DNA from: DAOUJH01 sp965248955
GTDB lineage: Bacteria; Chloroflexota; Dehalococcoidia; Lucifugimonadales; QGNO01
Assembly (NCBI GenBank): GCA_965248955.1
Contig: OZ252212.1
Location: 372,001-436,000 of the forward strand
Direction of reading: 5' to 3'
Length of the DNA: 64,000 nt
This document shows, in pieces, positions 18,347 to 27,371 of the stretch. The position numbers were made by a program, and so were the translations under genes. Position 1 is the stretch's first letter. Each line of letters begins with the position of its first letter. The notes below the pieces were generated by a model, which was not told where the DNA came from, did not search any database, and was given only the letters and a program-made list of their open reading frames with translations.

Positions 18347-18348
18347 CA

Positions 18349-19380
18349 GTGGACCAAGTCTTGGAAGAGTACAGAGCCCATTTGCAGGGGGAGCGGAACC
18401 TTTCTCCGACTACGGTACGCAACTACGTAGACGACCTGGGGCCGTTCTTCGAGTTCCTAAAGAACGAAGGCATGGCAGGGGAAGACCCCCTGCAAGACCT
18501 GCGCGGGTTCCTGTTGCGCAAAGGCGACGAGGCGGTTAACCAGGAATACCGGCGTTTCATGCTCAGCTACGTAGCGTGGCTGATGAACACCCGTTACACC
18601 AATTTGGGCAAGGCCAACCAGATACAGGGCCACGCCAGAATGAGCACGGTTAGAAATCTGGCGAGCATCCGTTCCTTCTTCCGATTCCTGATTTCACGGG
18701 GGCGTATGCCTTCATCGCCGGTATGGAACAGAGGCTCCGCAAGTATGCGGGGGCTGATTCCCAAGATGCCCAAGCGCCTGCCCCAAGTCCTCTACCGGCA
18801 AGAAGCGGATTCCCTGATAGAGCAGCCCAAGGCCTCCTCCAATGAGGAGCGCGCCAAACCTCTTTTACTCAGAGACACCGCTCTCCTGGAACTGTTGTAT
18901 GGCTCCGGTCTGCGTCTTTCAGAAGTCGCCGGACTCAACCTGGTGGACATAGACGTGAGGAACCGCACGGTACGCGTGCTTGGCAAGGGCAACAAGGAGC
19001 GCATGGTCCCTATGAGCCGTCCTTGCATTGAAGCCTTGAACAACTATGCGGAGCAGGGCCGGCCCAACCTGATAGCCAACAGACGAAGCCAGGCGCTGTT
19101 TCTGAACCGCTACGGCGGCAGATTGTCGCAGCGGAGCGTGCAGATGCTGGTGCAGCGATACGCCTTGAGGGCCGGGCTGAGCCGCGATATTCATACCCAC
19201 ACGTTGCGTCACTCCTTTGCCACCCATCTGCTCGACGGAGGCGCGGACCTGCGCGTGGTGCAGGAGCTATTGGGGCATTCCTCGCCCGCCACGACTCAAG
19301 TGTACACGCACGTCAGCCCGGCCCAGGCACGGAAGGCCTACCTTTCGGCCCATCCCAGAGCGGGCGCCCCGGAGAGCTAG
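18349..19380 (+). CDS. xerC: Tyrosine recombinase XerC/D
   Basis: Site-specific recombinase that resolves chromosome dimers at dif. An N-terminal SAM-like DNA-binding domain (ERNLSPTTVRNYVDDL) is followed by the catalytic domain with SGLRLSEVAGL (first Arg), TLRHSFATHLL (His-x-x-Arg), LLGHSSPATTQVYTHV (His and the nucleophile Tyr). The linker between helices (about 85-105) is longer than usual. I begin at the GTG at 18349, just behind the topA stop, with GGAGG upstream; the open frame extends 19 codons into topA. The C versus D label is by context only. Confidence 0.9.
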   Translation: MDQVLEEYRAHLQGERNLSPTTVRNYVDDLGPFFEFLKNEGMAGEDPLQDLRGFLLRKGDEAVNQEYRRFMLSYVAWLMNTRYTNLGKANQIQGHARMSTVRNLASIRSFFRFLISRGRMPSSPVWNRGSASMRGLIPKMPKRLPQVLYRQEADSLIEQPKASSNEERAKPLLLRDTALLELLYGSGLRLSEVAGLNLVDIDVRNRTVRVLGKGNKERMVPMSRPCIEALNNYAEQGRPNLIANRRSQALFLNRYGGRLSQRSVQMLVQRYALRAGLSRDIHTHTLRHSFATHLLDGGADLRVVQELLGHSSPATTQVYTHVSPAQARKAYLSAHPRAGAPES

Positions 19381-19381
19381 A

Positions 19382-19834
19382 GTGACCTACCTGATCATCA
19401 ACGGGCCCAACTTGAACAACCTGGGCAGACGTGATACGTCTATCTACGGTTCCATGACGCTCAGGCAGATAGAGGAAGAGATCAAGGAACGAGCCGCAGA
19501 GCTAGGCCAAGAAGTCCTTTTCTTCCAGTCCAACCATGAAGGAACTCTGATAGACTACCTGCAGGAGCACGGTCCTTCATCCGACGGGGTTGTCATCAAT
19601 CCTGGAGCACTCACGCACTACAGCTACGCTCTAAGAGACGCCTTAGAAGACCTGGGCGTGCCAGTGGTCGAGGTACACATATCGGACATACATTCACGCG
19701 AACCGTTCAGAAGACACTCCGTAATCAAGGACATCGCAAGAAAACAGATATCCGGCAATGGATGGAAAGGTTACCTGGAGGCGTTGGAGCTTCTTGTAGA
19801 ACAGGGTGATAGGAAAACGGAGAGGATGGGATGA
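19382..19834 (+). CDS. aroQ: 3-dehydroquinate dehydratase, type II
   Basis: Third step of the shikimate pathway. 150 residues from a GTG at 19382, one base behind xerC. Signatures NGPNLNNLG, the active-site loop with RR and Tyr (YGSMTL), SNHEG, NPGALTHYSYALRDAL, EVHISDIHSREPFR and GWKGY are all present. Usually a dodecamer in the cytoplasm. Confidence 0.96.
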   Translation: MTYLIINGPNLNNLGRRDTSIYGSMTLRQIEEEIKERAAELGQEVLFFQSNHEGTLIDYLQEHGPSSDGVVINPGALTHYSYALRDALEDLGVPVVEVHISDIHSREPFRRHSVIKDIARKQISGNGWKGYLEALELLVEQGDRKTERMG

Positions 19835-19889
19835 CCGAGGAGCAGGAAAGGCAGCAGTCAAAGCTGAGGACGTCGATAAAGGAGAGGAC

Positions 19890-20333
19890 GTGGAAACGGA
19901 AGCCAATCCTGAATTGAAGGCACAAGAAGAAGAAGGTCAAGCGGAGGTTTCAGCCAAGGAACCAGGTGCAGCAGGGACAGCAAATGAAGCGCTGACTGAA
20001 GAAGACCGAAACATGGCCATGCTTTGCCATCTGGCCGCGTTTGCCACGGTTGTAGGGATCCCGCTGGGAAATATCGTCGGGCCTCTGGTTGTATGGCTGA
20101 TTAAACGAGAGCAGTCGTCTTTCGTAGACTGGCATGGCAAGGAATCGATAAACTTCCAGATCAGCGTTACCATATACGTCATAATCAGTGCAATCCTCAT
20201 CCTAGCCATCGTTGGCTTCGTTCTGCTGCCCTTTACCATTGTGTTCGCTTTTATCATGGTGATCATGGCCACGCTGCGAACGAACGACGGCATACGATAC
20301 CAGTATCCATTGACCATGCGGTTCGTAAAGTAG
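19890..20333 (+). CDS. DUF4870 membrane protein
   Basis: 147 residues with an acidic, low-complexity N-terminus (about 1-35) and a DUF4870/Tic20-like domain: NMAMLCHLAAFATVVGIPLG, VVWLIKREQS, WHGKESINFQISVTIY, then two or three membrane helices and YQYPLTMRFVK at the end. Function unknown. I choose the GTG at 19890 because AAAGGAGA precedes it; another GTG at 19806 overlaps aroQ and lacks a clear site. Confidence 0.82.
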   Translation: METEANPELKAQEEEGQAEVSAKEPGAAGTANEALTEEDRNMAMLCHLAAFATVVGIPLGNIVGPLVVWLIKREQSSFVDWHGKESINFQISVTIYVIISAILILAIVGFVLLPFTIVFAFIMVIMATLRTNDGIRYQYPLTMRFVK

Positions 20334-20349
20334 GCCTGGAGAAAACGTC

Positions 20350-21438
20350 ATGTCTCAACGTCTGAGCAACCTTCGGGATGCCATGAAGGAAAGAAGGCTG
20401 GACGGCCTTCTGATATCGTCTCCTGAGAACCGGCGCTACCTCTCCGGATTCGTAGGGACGGCCGGCTATCTGATAATTACACAGCGCGATGCCGTGCTGG
20501 CCACCGACTTCCGCTACATTGAACAGGCAGGGCGTCAAGCGCCTGATTTCCGAATAGTGAGGGTGTCAGGCCCCAACCTGGACTGGTTCAGCCAAACCCT
20601 GGCGGAGACTGGAATCTCCAAGCTGGGTTTTGAAAGCGACCATCTAACGGTTGCTATACATCGCAGGCTCAGCAGAAAGCTCAGGGAGCATAACTCCCAA
20701 TCCGCTGCCAGGGTAAACCTAGTGGCTACCGCCGGCATCACAGAGGAGATACGGGCTACGAAAGAGTCGGAGGAGATAGCGTCATTGCAGAGGGCTATCG
20801 ACATATCGGACGGTGCAATGGACGCCGTTACTCCTACGATCCAGCCAGGACAGACGGAGCAGGAGGTGGCCTGGCGTTTGGAAATGGCCATGCGCGAGTT
20901 GGGAGCAGAAACCCTGGCCTTCGACATCATTGTGGGTTCCGGACCAAACGCCGCATTGCCTCACCACCGCGCCGGGGAGCGTGTCCTGGAGGCAGGTGAA
21001 CCTATAGTCATCGACATGGGGGCGAAGTACAACGGCTACTGCAGCGACCTGACTCGTACCATCATTCTGGGGGAACCGGATGAAAGGTTCATATGCGTGT
21101 ACGACACGGTTCTCGCGGCACAGCAGACCGCGATGGTTACAGTCCAACCGGGCATGACCGGCGGTGAGGCCGACAATCTGGCTCGGAAGGTCATAGAAGA
21201 CGCCGGCTACGGGGAGCAGTTCGGGCATAGCTTGGGCCACGGCGTGGGACTGGCCGTCCACGAACAACCGGTGACCGGGCCCAGCGTTCAAGGAAAGCTG
21301 GAAGAAGGGATGGCTTTTACAATAGAGCCCGGCATCTACATATCGGGCTGGGGAGGCGTACGAATCGAGGACATTGTGCTCATGGAGAAAGATGGAGCCA
21401 AACAGCTGAGCAAGGCTAAGAAACTACGTGCGGGTTAG
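20350..21438 (+). CDS. M24-family Xaa-Pro peptidase, copy 1
   Basis: Metallo-aminopeptidase of the prolidase/aminopeptidase P class that cleaves X-Pro bonds. Creatinase-type N-terminal domain (LDGLLISSPENRRYLSGF) and pita-bread catalytic domain with the five metal ligands in VIDMGAKYNGYCSDLTRT, GHGVGLAVHE, FTIEPGIY and RIEDIV. ATG at 20350 after GGAGAAA. A clearly related second copy follows, so this is a tandem duplication with both active sites intact. Confidence 0.92.
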   Translation: MSQRLSNLRDAMKERRLDGLLISSPENRRYLSGFVGTAGYLIITQRDAVLATDFRYIEQAGRQAPDFRIVRVSGPNLDWFSQTLAETGISKLGFESDHLTVAIHRRLSRKLREHNSQSAARVNLVATAGITEEIRATKESEEIASLQRAIDISDGAMDAVTPTIQPGQTEQEVAWRLEMAMRELGAETLAFDIIVGSGPNAALPHHRAGERVLEAGEPIVIDMGAKYNGYCSDLTRTIILGEPDERFICVYDTVLAAQQTAMVTVQPGMTGGEADNLARKVIEDAGYGEQFGHSLGHGVGLAVHEQPVTGPSVQGKLEEGMAFTIEPGIYISGWGGVRIEDIVLMEKDGAKQLSKAKKLRAG

Positions 21439-21448
21439 GAGCTAATTG

Positions 21449-22552
21449 ATGAGCTATTTGAATCAGCGGTTGCAGGCTTTGCGCGACTTGTTGAAGGGAC
21501 ACAAGCTAGACGGCCTGCTGATATCCACTCCTGAGAACCGGCGTTACCTCTCCGGATTCGCTGATCTGGAAGGGGCGGGCTATCTCTTGGTCACCGCAAA
21601 CGAGGCGTTCCTGGCTACTGAATTCCACACCACGGAGGCTAGCCGCGCTACTTCTGGATTTCGCGTGGTTAGAATACAGCGAAACCTGAACTGGGTACCC
21701 GCGTTGATATCTCAAAGCGGCGTGAACCGTCTGGGCATAGAGGCGGATCACCTAACGGTCTCTTCCAGAGACCAGCTGGTGCAAGCGTTGAAGGAAGGTC
21801 CCAAGCTGAACGGCAGGAAGGTTGAGGTGGCCTCCAGCAGCGGCTTGATAGAAGGTCTAAGGGTGTTCAAGGACCCCGAAGAGCTGGGCGCCATGCAAAA
21901 GGCCATAGACATCACGGACGGCGCGTTCGAGGCGGTGTCGCCCCAGATAGAGCCGGGCTGGACGGAAAGGGAGCTGGCATGGCGGCTAGAGGCGGCGATG
22001 CGCGACCGCGGGGGCGACGGCCTGGCATTCCCTACCCTGATAGGCTCCGGGTCAAACGGCGGCTTTGCAGGGAACATACCTACGGAACGAGTCATCCAAG
22101 ACGGCGATCCTATAATCATAGACATGGGCGCAACCTACCACGGGTATTGCAGCGACTTGACTCGCACCGTGGCAGTCGGCGAGCCGGATGAAAGGTTCAA
22201 GAGGCTGTACAATGCGGTGTACGACTCCCAGAAGAACGCCATAGAAAAGGTGAGGCATGGGACCAAGGGCGGTGAAATATATGCCATGCTCACCAAAGTG
22301 CTCAGCGAAGCCGGGTTCGGTGAGCATGCCGGGCCGGCGTTTGGGCACAGCATCGGGCTGGAAGTGCATGAAGGGCCGCGCATCCGCTACCAGCACCCCA
22401 GTGTATTTGAAAAGGGCATGGCTTTTACCATAGAGCCCGGTATTTACATACCGGACTTTGGAGGAGCCCGCCTAGAGGACGTAGTCTACTTGGAAGACAC
22501 GGGGGCAAGGGTAATGAGCAAAGCCAAGAAACTCAGCAGGTTCGGAGTCTAG
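21449..22552 (+). CDS. M24-family Xaa-Pro peptidase, copy 2
   Basis: Paralogue of the preceding gene, 367 residues. It repeats the N-terminal signature (LDGLLISTPENRRYLSGF) and has all metal ligands (IIDMGATYHGYCSDLTRT, FGHSIGLEVHE, FTIEPGIYI, RLEDVV). It differs in having an extra HST-less insertion near residue 35 (ADLEGAGY) and a Gly-rich SNGGFAGN where copy 1 has PNAALPHH, so substrate preference may differ. The ATG at 21449 has TAGGAG 7 bases upstream. It lies one base before efp, a neighbourhood common for these peptidases. Confidence 0.92.
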   Translation: MSYLNQRLQALRDLLKGHKLDGLLISTPENRRYLSGFADLEGAGYLLVTANEAFLATEFHTTEASRATSGFRVVRIQRNLNWVPALISQSGVNRLGIEADHLTVSSRDQLVQALKEGPKLNGRKVEVASSSGLIEGLRVFKDPEELGAMQKAIDITDGAFEAVSPQIEPGWTERELAWRLEAAMRDRGGDGLAFPTLIGSGSNGGFAGNIPTERVIQDGDPIIIDMGATYHGYCSDLTRTVAVGEPDERFKRLYNAVYDSQKNAIEKVRHGTKGGEIYAMLTKVLSEAGFGEHAGPAFGHSIGLEVHEGPRIRYQHPSVFEKGMAFTIEPGIYIPDFGGARLEDVVYLEDTGARVMSKAKKLSRFGV

Positions 22553-22553
22553 G

Positions 22554-23120
22554 ATGGTCATTGGAGTAGGAGATTTACGCAGAGGCCTCACTATTGAGCT
22601 GGACGGGGAACCGTATCAAGTCATTGAGCATAGTACGCACAAGATGCAGCAGCGCGCTCCCGTGATCAAGCTGAAGCTCAGGGAGTTGCGCAGCGGACGG
22701 TCTATTGAAAGGACGTACAACGGCTACAGCGTCAAGCTGACCAGGGCCGCGGTGGAGCAAAGGCCCTCTCAGTACATCTATCAAGACGGAGAGCTGTACT
22801 ACTTCATGGATACGGAGAGTTTCGAACAGTTCCCCTTGACCAGAGAGCAGTTGGGCGACGGAATAAACTACCTGGTGGACCAGATGGAGTTGGGAGTGCT
22901 TTTCTTCAAAGAGCGGCCAATAGCGGTAGTGCTGCCCACGTTCGTCGAGCTCAAAGTGACGGATACTCCTCCCGGGGTAAAGGGTGACACCGCTTCCGGG
23001 TCCACCAAGCCGGCCACGTTGGAAACCGGCCTCACGGTCAACGTGCCCTTCTTCATAAGCAATGGAGATGCGGTGCGTGTGGACACTCGCAGCGGCCAGT
23101 ATTTAGAACGCGCAGGCTGA
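22554..23120 (+). CDS. efp: Elongation factor P
   Basis: Relieves ribosomes stalled at polyproline. 188 residues with three beta-barrel domains: KOW-like N-terminus (GDLRRGLTIELDGEPYQVIE), central OB domain, and C-terminal OB domain with GDTASGSTKPATLETGLTVNVPFF split over about 150-175. The loop that normally carries the modified Lys34 or Arg32 (PGKG or PGRG) here reads HKMQQRAP (residues 29-36) and is two residues longer than in E. coli, so the usual lysylation or rhamnosylation site is not obvious. The next gene's ATG shares one base with its stop. Confidence 0.94.
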   Translation: MVIGVGDLRRGLTIELDGEPYQVIEHSTHKMQQRAPVIKLKLRELRSGRSIERTYNGYSVKLTRAAVEQRPSQYIYQDGELYYFMDTESFEQFPLTREQLGDGINYLVDQMELGVLFFKERPIAVVLPTFVELKVTDTPPGVKGDTASGSTKPATLETGLTVNVPFFISNGDAVRVDTRSGQYLERAG

Positions 23121-24295
23121 TGGCTGTTTACACCGTTAGCCAGGTCGCGGAATACCTCAGAGATTCGCTGGAAAGCGATCGCTTGCTTGCAGACCTCTGG
23201 GTGGACGGTGAAGTCTCAAACCTTTCTCGCTCGGCGGCCGGCCATCTGTACTTCACCATCAAAGACTCGGAGAGCCAGCTGCGTTGCGTGATGTTTCGTC
23301 CAACCAGGGAAGCGGACCAACTCAGGGATGGTACGTCGGTCATAGTGCACGGACGCATTTCGATATACCCGGTGCGAGGCGAGCTGCAGATATACGTAGA
23401 CCTGGTCCAGCCGGCGGGCACCGGGGAGTTGCACCTGAGACTGGAGAGCCTCAAAGCGCGCCTGGAAGAAGAGGGGCTCTTTGAGCCCACCAGAAAGCGG
23501 AATCTGCCCCCTTTCCCGAACAAGATAGGCGTGGTGACGTCTCCCAGCGGCGCCGTATTGCATGATATAGCAACTGTAGTCCAACGGCGGTATCCGCTGG
23601 TGGAGCTTGTGGTGTCGCCGACGTCCGTACAGGGTGAACAGGCTGCCCTGGATATTGCGGATGCCTTGAACGAGCTGAACCGGTTGGAAGAGATAGACGT
23701 AATCATAGTGGCCAGAGGGGGAGGCTCTCTGGAGGAGCTGTGGGCGTTCAACGAGGAAACGGTAGCGCGGGCCATCTATGCCAGCCACGCACCTGTAGTT
23801 AGCGCCGTTGGCCATGAGACCGACGTCACTATTGCGGACCTTGTGGCGGACCTCAGGGCGCCTACGCCATCGGCGGCGGCAGAGATGGCGGTGCCGGACA
23901 TGTCGCGTCTTCTTGGCCAGGTCAAGGAATGGCAGCGCGATATACTTGCAATAGCTAGACAGCTATCATTAGAAAAGCGACGAGACGTAGATTCACTAGT
24001 GCAACGCCTCACCAGCCGCGGGCCACAAGTGGAAGCCAAACAACAACGCCTGGACGAGCTAACTCAAAGCTTATCCAAGAGTCTGTGGGTGACGCTCAAG
24101 ATATCACGGGAACGGTTCCAAGGCCTGGAACAACAGCTGCACGCACTCGACCCCAATTCTGTGCTGAAACGAGGATACGCTATAGTACAGCGGTCAGACC
24201 AAGGCGCGTTGGTCAAGAGCGTGGGTCAGGTTGAAAAGGATGATGAATTGAAAGTGCGGGTGAGCGATGGTTCGTTCAACGCCCGGGTTAGCTAG
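23120..24295 (+). CDS. xseA: Exodeoxyribonuclease VII large subunit
   Basis: Catalytic subunit of exonuclease VII, which degrades single-stranded DNA into short oligonucleotides. N-terminal OB fold (VDGEVSNL, GHLYFTIKD), the catalytic core with GVVTSPSGAVLHDI, VIIVARGGGSLEELWAFN and SAVGHETDVTIAD, then a C-terminal coiled coil (about 255-350). Shortish at 391 residues but complete. Coupled to efp by a one-base overlap; xseB follows 70 bases on. Confidence 0.95.
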   Translation: MAVYTVSQVAEYLRDSLESDRLLADLWVDGEVSNLSRSAAGHLYFTIKDSESQLRCVMFRPTREADQLRDGTSVIVHGRISIYPVRGELQIYVDLVQPAGTGELHLRLESLKARLEEEGLFEPTRKRNLPPFPNKIGVVTSPSGAVLHDIATVVQRRYPLVELVVSPTSVQGEQAALDIADALNELNRLEEIDVIIVARGGGSLEELWAFNEETVARAIYASHAPVVSAVGHETDVTIADLVADLRAPTPSAAAEMAVPDMSRLLGQVKEWQRDILAIARQLSLEKRRDVDSLVQRLTSRGPQVEAKQQRLDELTQSLSKSLWVTLKISRERFQGLEQQLHALDPNSVLKRGYAIVQRSDQGALVKSVGQVEKDDELKVRVSDGSFNARVS

Positions 24296-24365
24296 CTCCC
24301 CGGCTTGGGAGCTTTGTGAAGGAACGTTAACGCTGTAAAATAGCAAGGGTTCCGTCCCAACGGCC

Positions 24366-24623
24366 ATGGAAAATCAACCCTCCAACATAGAACAGCTCTC
24401 TTTCGAAGAGGCTTACGCCAAGCTGGATGAAGCCGTGCGTTCCCTGGAAGCGGGCGGCGCCACCCTGGAGGAAGCAACAAGGCTCTTTGAAGAAGGCATG
24501 AGGCTTGCCAGGATATGTCATCAACATCTCAGCACCACTGAATTGAAAATAACCCATTTGCAACGCTCGTTCGGGGAGCAGATGACGCTCATGAACAAGA
24601 CGAAACCGGAAGCGGATGCTTAA
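24366..24623 (+). CDS. xseB: Exodeoxyribonuclease VII small subunit
   Basis: 85 residues, typical XseB: SFEEAYAKLDEAVRSLEAG, LEEATRLFEEGMRLA. It forms helical subunits that coat the coiled coil of XseA. Its end overlaps the next gene by 8 bases, a sign of translational coupling. Confidence 0.93.
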   Translation: MENQPSNIEQLSFEEAYAKLDEAVRSLEAGGATLEEATRLFEEGMRLARICHQHLSTTELKITHLQRSFGEQMTLMNKTKPEADA

Positions 24624-25272
24624 AGTAGACCTTCACGTTCATACGGAGTTTTCATTCGATTGCGCAACCCCATTGGAGAAACTGATACAAAGGTGTCTGA
24701 AGCAGAACATAGGATGCCTGGCTGTTACGGATCACAACACAATTCATGGGGCCGTCAAAGTCAAAGAACTGGCCCCCTTCAAGGTTATAGTTGGAGAAGA
24801 GATCAAGACCAGGGAAGGAGACCTGATAGGTCTGTTTCTCGAAGAGGAGGTCCCCCCGGGCCTTTCCGCCGCGGAAACGGCGAAGCTGATCAAAGACCAG
24901 GGAGGCCTGGTGTCGCTCCCCCACCCTTTCGACAGATTCCGGGGCTCGGCTATGAGTGAGATGGGAATAGCCGAAGTTCTGCCCATGACCGACGTGATAG
25001 AGGCGTTCAACGCACGCAACACCCTGCCGGGCGCCGACCGTAGGGCCGGTGAGCTTGCAGACACACGCCGGATTGCGCTTTGCGCCGTCAGCGATGCGCA
25101 CTCGCTCAGAGAAATAGGGAAGACGTACACCCTCGTTCCGGATTTCAGCTACGGCCCCCAGGATTTCCTGGCAGCGCTGCGTCAAGGCAACTTGATAAAG
25201 AACCGCAGCAGTCCTTTGGTACACTTGATTTCCACCTACACGAAACACAAAAACCGGGCGCTGAGGAGATAA
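24616..25272 (+). CDS. PHP-domain metal-dependent phosphoesterase
   Basis: 218 residues with the PHP (polymerase and histidinol phosphatase) metal-binding motifs DLHVHTEFSFD (1-14), AVTDHNT, GEEI, LPHPFDRFR and the C-terminal SDAHSLREIG. Stand-alone PHP proteins hydrolyse nucleotide 3',5'-bisphosphates, RNA ends or similar phosphoesters; the substrate here is not known. Overlaps xseB and is followed by a formyltransferase-like gene 2 bases on. Confidence 0.88.
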   Translation: MLKVDLHVHTEFSFDCATPLEKLIQRCLKQNIGCLAVTDHNTIHGAVKVKELAPFKVIVGEEIKTREGDLIGLFLEEEVPPGLSAAETAKLIKDQGGLVSLPHPFDRFRGSAMSEMGIAEVLPMTDVIEAFNARNTLPGADRRAGELADTRRIALCAVSDAHSLREIGKTYTLVPDFSYGPQDFLAALRQGNLIKNRSSPLVHLISTYTKHKNRALRR

Positions 25273-25274
25273 CC

Positions 25275-26069
25275 TTGCTCAAACTAGGTTGGTTTTCCAC
25301 AGGGCGCGGAGAGGGGTCGCGCAATCTCTTTAGCACGGCATTGGAATACACGCGGAGCGGCTATATCAATGCAGAGATACAATATGTCTTTTGCAACCGG
25401 GAGCCCGGAGAGTACAAGGGTAGCGATCGGTTTCATTCGCTGGTAAAGGCAAGCAACATACCGCTGATTACGCTATCGTCAAGAAGATTCACAAAGGAAC
25501 GGGGAGCATCCAGCTTCAACGAAGTGCGTGAAGCCTATGACTCCGAGGCAATTAAGCTCTTTGGCACCTTCCAAATAGACCTGGCAGTTCTGGTTGGATA
25601 CATGCTGTTCACGTCGGAGGTGATGTGCCAAAAGCTCAGCATGATCAACGTCCATCCCGCTCCGCCCAACGGCCCAATAGGGTCGTGGCAGGAAGTCATC
25701 TGGAAGCTGATAGAGCAGAAGGCTCCCCAGGGAGGCGCGCAGGTCCAGCTGGCCAACATGGAGTGGGACCGCGGGCCAGTAATCACGTATTACACCTTCC
25801 CGCTGAGAGGGCCTCTGTTCGATCAGGCGTGGGAGCTGGCAGGCAGCCAATCCATAGACAAACTGAGGTCGTGCCAAGGAGAGGAGTTTCGGCTATTCAA
25901 GCAGATACGTGATGAGGGCACAAAGCGAGAGATACCCCTCCTCATAGAAACCCTCAAGGCCTTCGGCGACGGAGAACTGAAGGTGGTGGATGGAAGAGTA
26001 GTGGACAAGGAGCATCGCCCGGTTGCGGGCCTGTGCTTGAACAGTCAGATCGATAAATGGCTGGGCTAG
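25275..26069 (+). CDS. Formyltransferase-fold protein of unknown substrate
   Basis: 264 residues. The first about 190 resemble the formyltransferase N-terminal fold of PurN/Fmt: LGWFSTGRGEGSRNLF at the start, and MINVHPAPPNGPIG in place of the usual HPSLLPxxxG hairpin loop that carries the catalytic His. The C-terminal 70 residues match nothing I recognise. It may act on a nucleotide or sugar, but is not a clear PurN because the GAR-binding motifs are missing. TTG start at 25275 behind GAGGAG. Last gene of the dprA string; its stop shares CTAG with clpX. Confidence 0.75.
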   Translation: MLKLGWFSTGRGEGSRNLFSTALEYTRSGYINAEIQYVFCNREPGEYKGSDRFHSLVKASNIPLITLSSRRFTKERGASSFNEVREAYDSEAIKLFGTFQIDLAVLVGYMLFTSEVMCQKLSMINVHPAPPNGPIGSWQEVIWKLIEQKAPQGGAQVQLANMEWDRGPVITYYTFPLRGPLFDQAWELAGSQSIDKLRSCQGEEFRLFKQIRDEGTKREIPLLIETLKAFGDGELKVVDGRVVDKEHRPVAGLCLNSQIDKWLG

Positions 26070-27355
26070 GCCGATTGCTCCCGTTGCTCAGACAAAACGT
26101 ACGGTGCGGTAAGGAGCCAGGGCTTCCCCTTGGAACGAATGTTATCGGCGTCTATTATGCATTTGGTCACGTTGGACAGAGACGGCAACTCATACATTAT
26201 GTCCAGCAGAGATTCTTCCATGATGGTCCGCAGGGCACGCGCCCCCGTCTTCCACTTCAGAGCATCTTCGGCGACGGCATCCAGCGCCTCGGCGGTGAAT
26301 TCCAGATCAACGTTGTCCAAGCTGAACAGGTAGGTATACTGGTTGAGCAAGGAGTTCTTGGGAGCGGTGAGGACCTGTATGAGCGCGTCTTTGTCCAACC
26401 CTTCCAGGCTGACTATGACCGCCAGTCTTCCCACAAGCTCAGGGATGAAGCCATACTCCAACAGGTCGTCCGTATTGATGTTCTTGAGTATGTCGCCTCT
26501 CTGCGCGTCGCTCAAACGCGTCTTCTCTGAGTTGAACCCCATGGAGCGCCTTCCCCAGGAAATACGCTTTCCGATAACGTCTTCCATGCCTTCAAAAGAG
26601 CCTCCACAGATGAACAAGATGCCTTCCGTATTTATCTGTATGAACTCTTGATGAGGATGCTTCCTACCGCCCTGTGGAGGAACGTTGGCTATGGTGCCCT
26701 CTATGATCTTGAGGAGCGCCTGCTGTACTCCTTCCCCAGAAACATCCCGAGTGATGGATGGGTTGGGATTCTTGCGCGCTATCTTGTCGATCTCATCAAT
26801 GTAGATAATGCCTTTCTCCGCTTTGGCCATGTCGTAGTCGGCGACTTGAATCAGGCGAAGCAATATGTTCTCTACGTCCTCACCCACGTAGCCTGCCTCT
26901 GTCAAGGAGGTTGCGTCCGCCATGCAGAAGGGGACGTCAAGAATCCTGGCCAGCGTCTGAGCCAGGAGGGTCTTGCCTGAGCCCGTTGGGCCCACCATCA
27001 GAACATTGCTTTTCTCTACCTCTACGGCCTGACCGACGGGAGACTTGCTGTCCAGCCGTTTGTAGTGATTGTAAACCGCAACGCTGAGTATCTTCTTGGC
27101 TCTATCTTGGCCTATGACGTACTCATCCAGCCGGCTGTGCACGTCCTTGGGCAATAATGGCTGCACTTCGCCTTGGGGCGAGGTGGATTTTGGCTCAGTC
27201 TGTTCGTTGATGATCTGGTCGCATAGCACAATGCACTGATCGCAAATGAATACTTTCTTCTGCCCGGCGATGAGTCTTTCTACTTCCGCTTGCCTCTTGC
27301 CGCAAAACGAGCATCTGTATTCATTGCTTGGAGGGTCACCATCAGAAATAGCCAA
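26066..27355 (-). CDS. clpX: ClpX unfoldase, ATPase subunit of ClpXP
   Basis: AAA+ unfoldase that feeds tagged proteins to ClpP. N-terminal zinc-binding domain with four cysteines (RCSFCGK, FICDQCI), Walker A GPTGSGKTLLAQ, Walker B IIYIDEIDKIA, sensor and arginine-finger regions, and the pore loop GYVGEDVE. The ClpP-docking IGF loop reads MGF (SMGFNSEK). TTG start at 27355 with GGGGAG 6 bases ahead. Lies downstream of clpP with a 16-base gap. Confidence 0.96.
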   Translation of the reverse strand: MAISDGDPPSNEYRCSFCGKRQAEVERLIAGQKKVFICDQCIVLCDQIINEQTEPKSTSPQGEVQPLLPKDVHSRLDEYVIGQDRAKKILSVAVYNHYKRLDSKSPVGQAVEVEKSNVLMVGPTGSGKTLLAQTLARILDVPFCMADATSLTEAGYVGEDVENILLRLIQVADYDMAKAEKGIIYIDEIDKIARKNPNPSITRDVSGEGVQQALLKIIEGTIANVPPQGGRKHPHQEFIQINTEGILFICGGSFEGMEDVIGKRISWGRRSMGFNSEKTRLSDAQRGDILKNINTDDLLEYGFIPELVGRLAVIVSLEGLDKDALIQVLTAPKNSLLNQYTYLFSLDNVDLEFTAEALDAVAEDALKWKTGARALRTIMEESLLDIMYELPSLSNVTKCIIDADNIRSKGKPWLLTAPYVLSEQREQSA

Positions 27356-27371
27356 TTTATGCTCCCCTACC

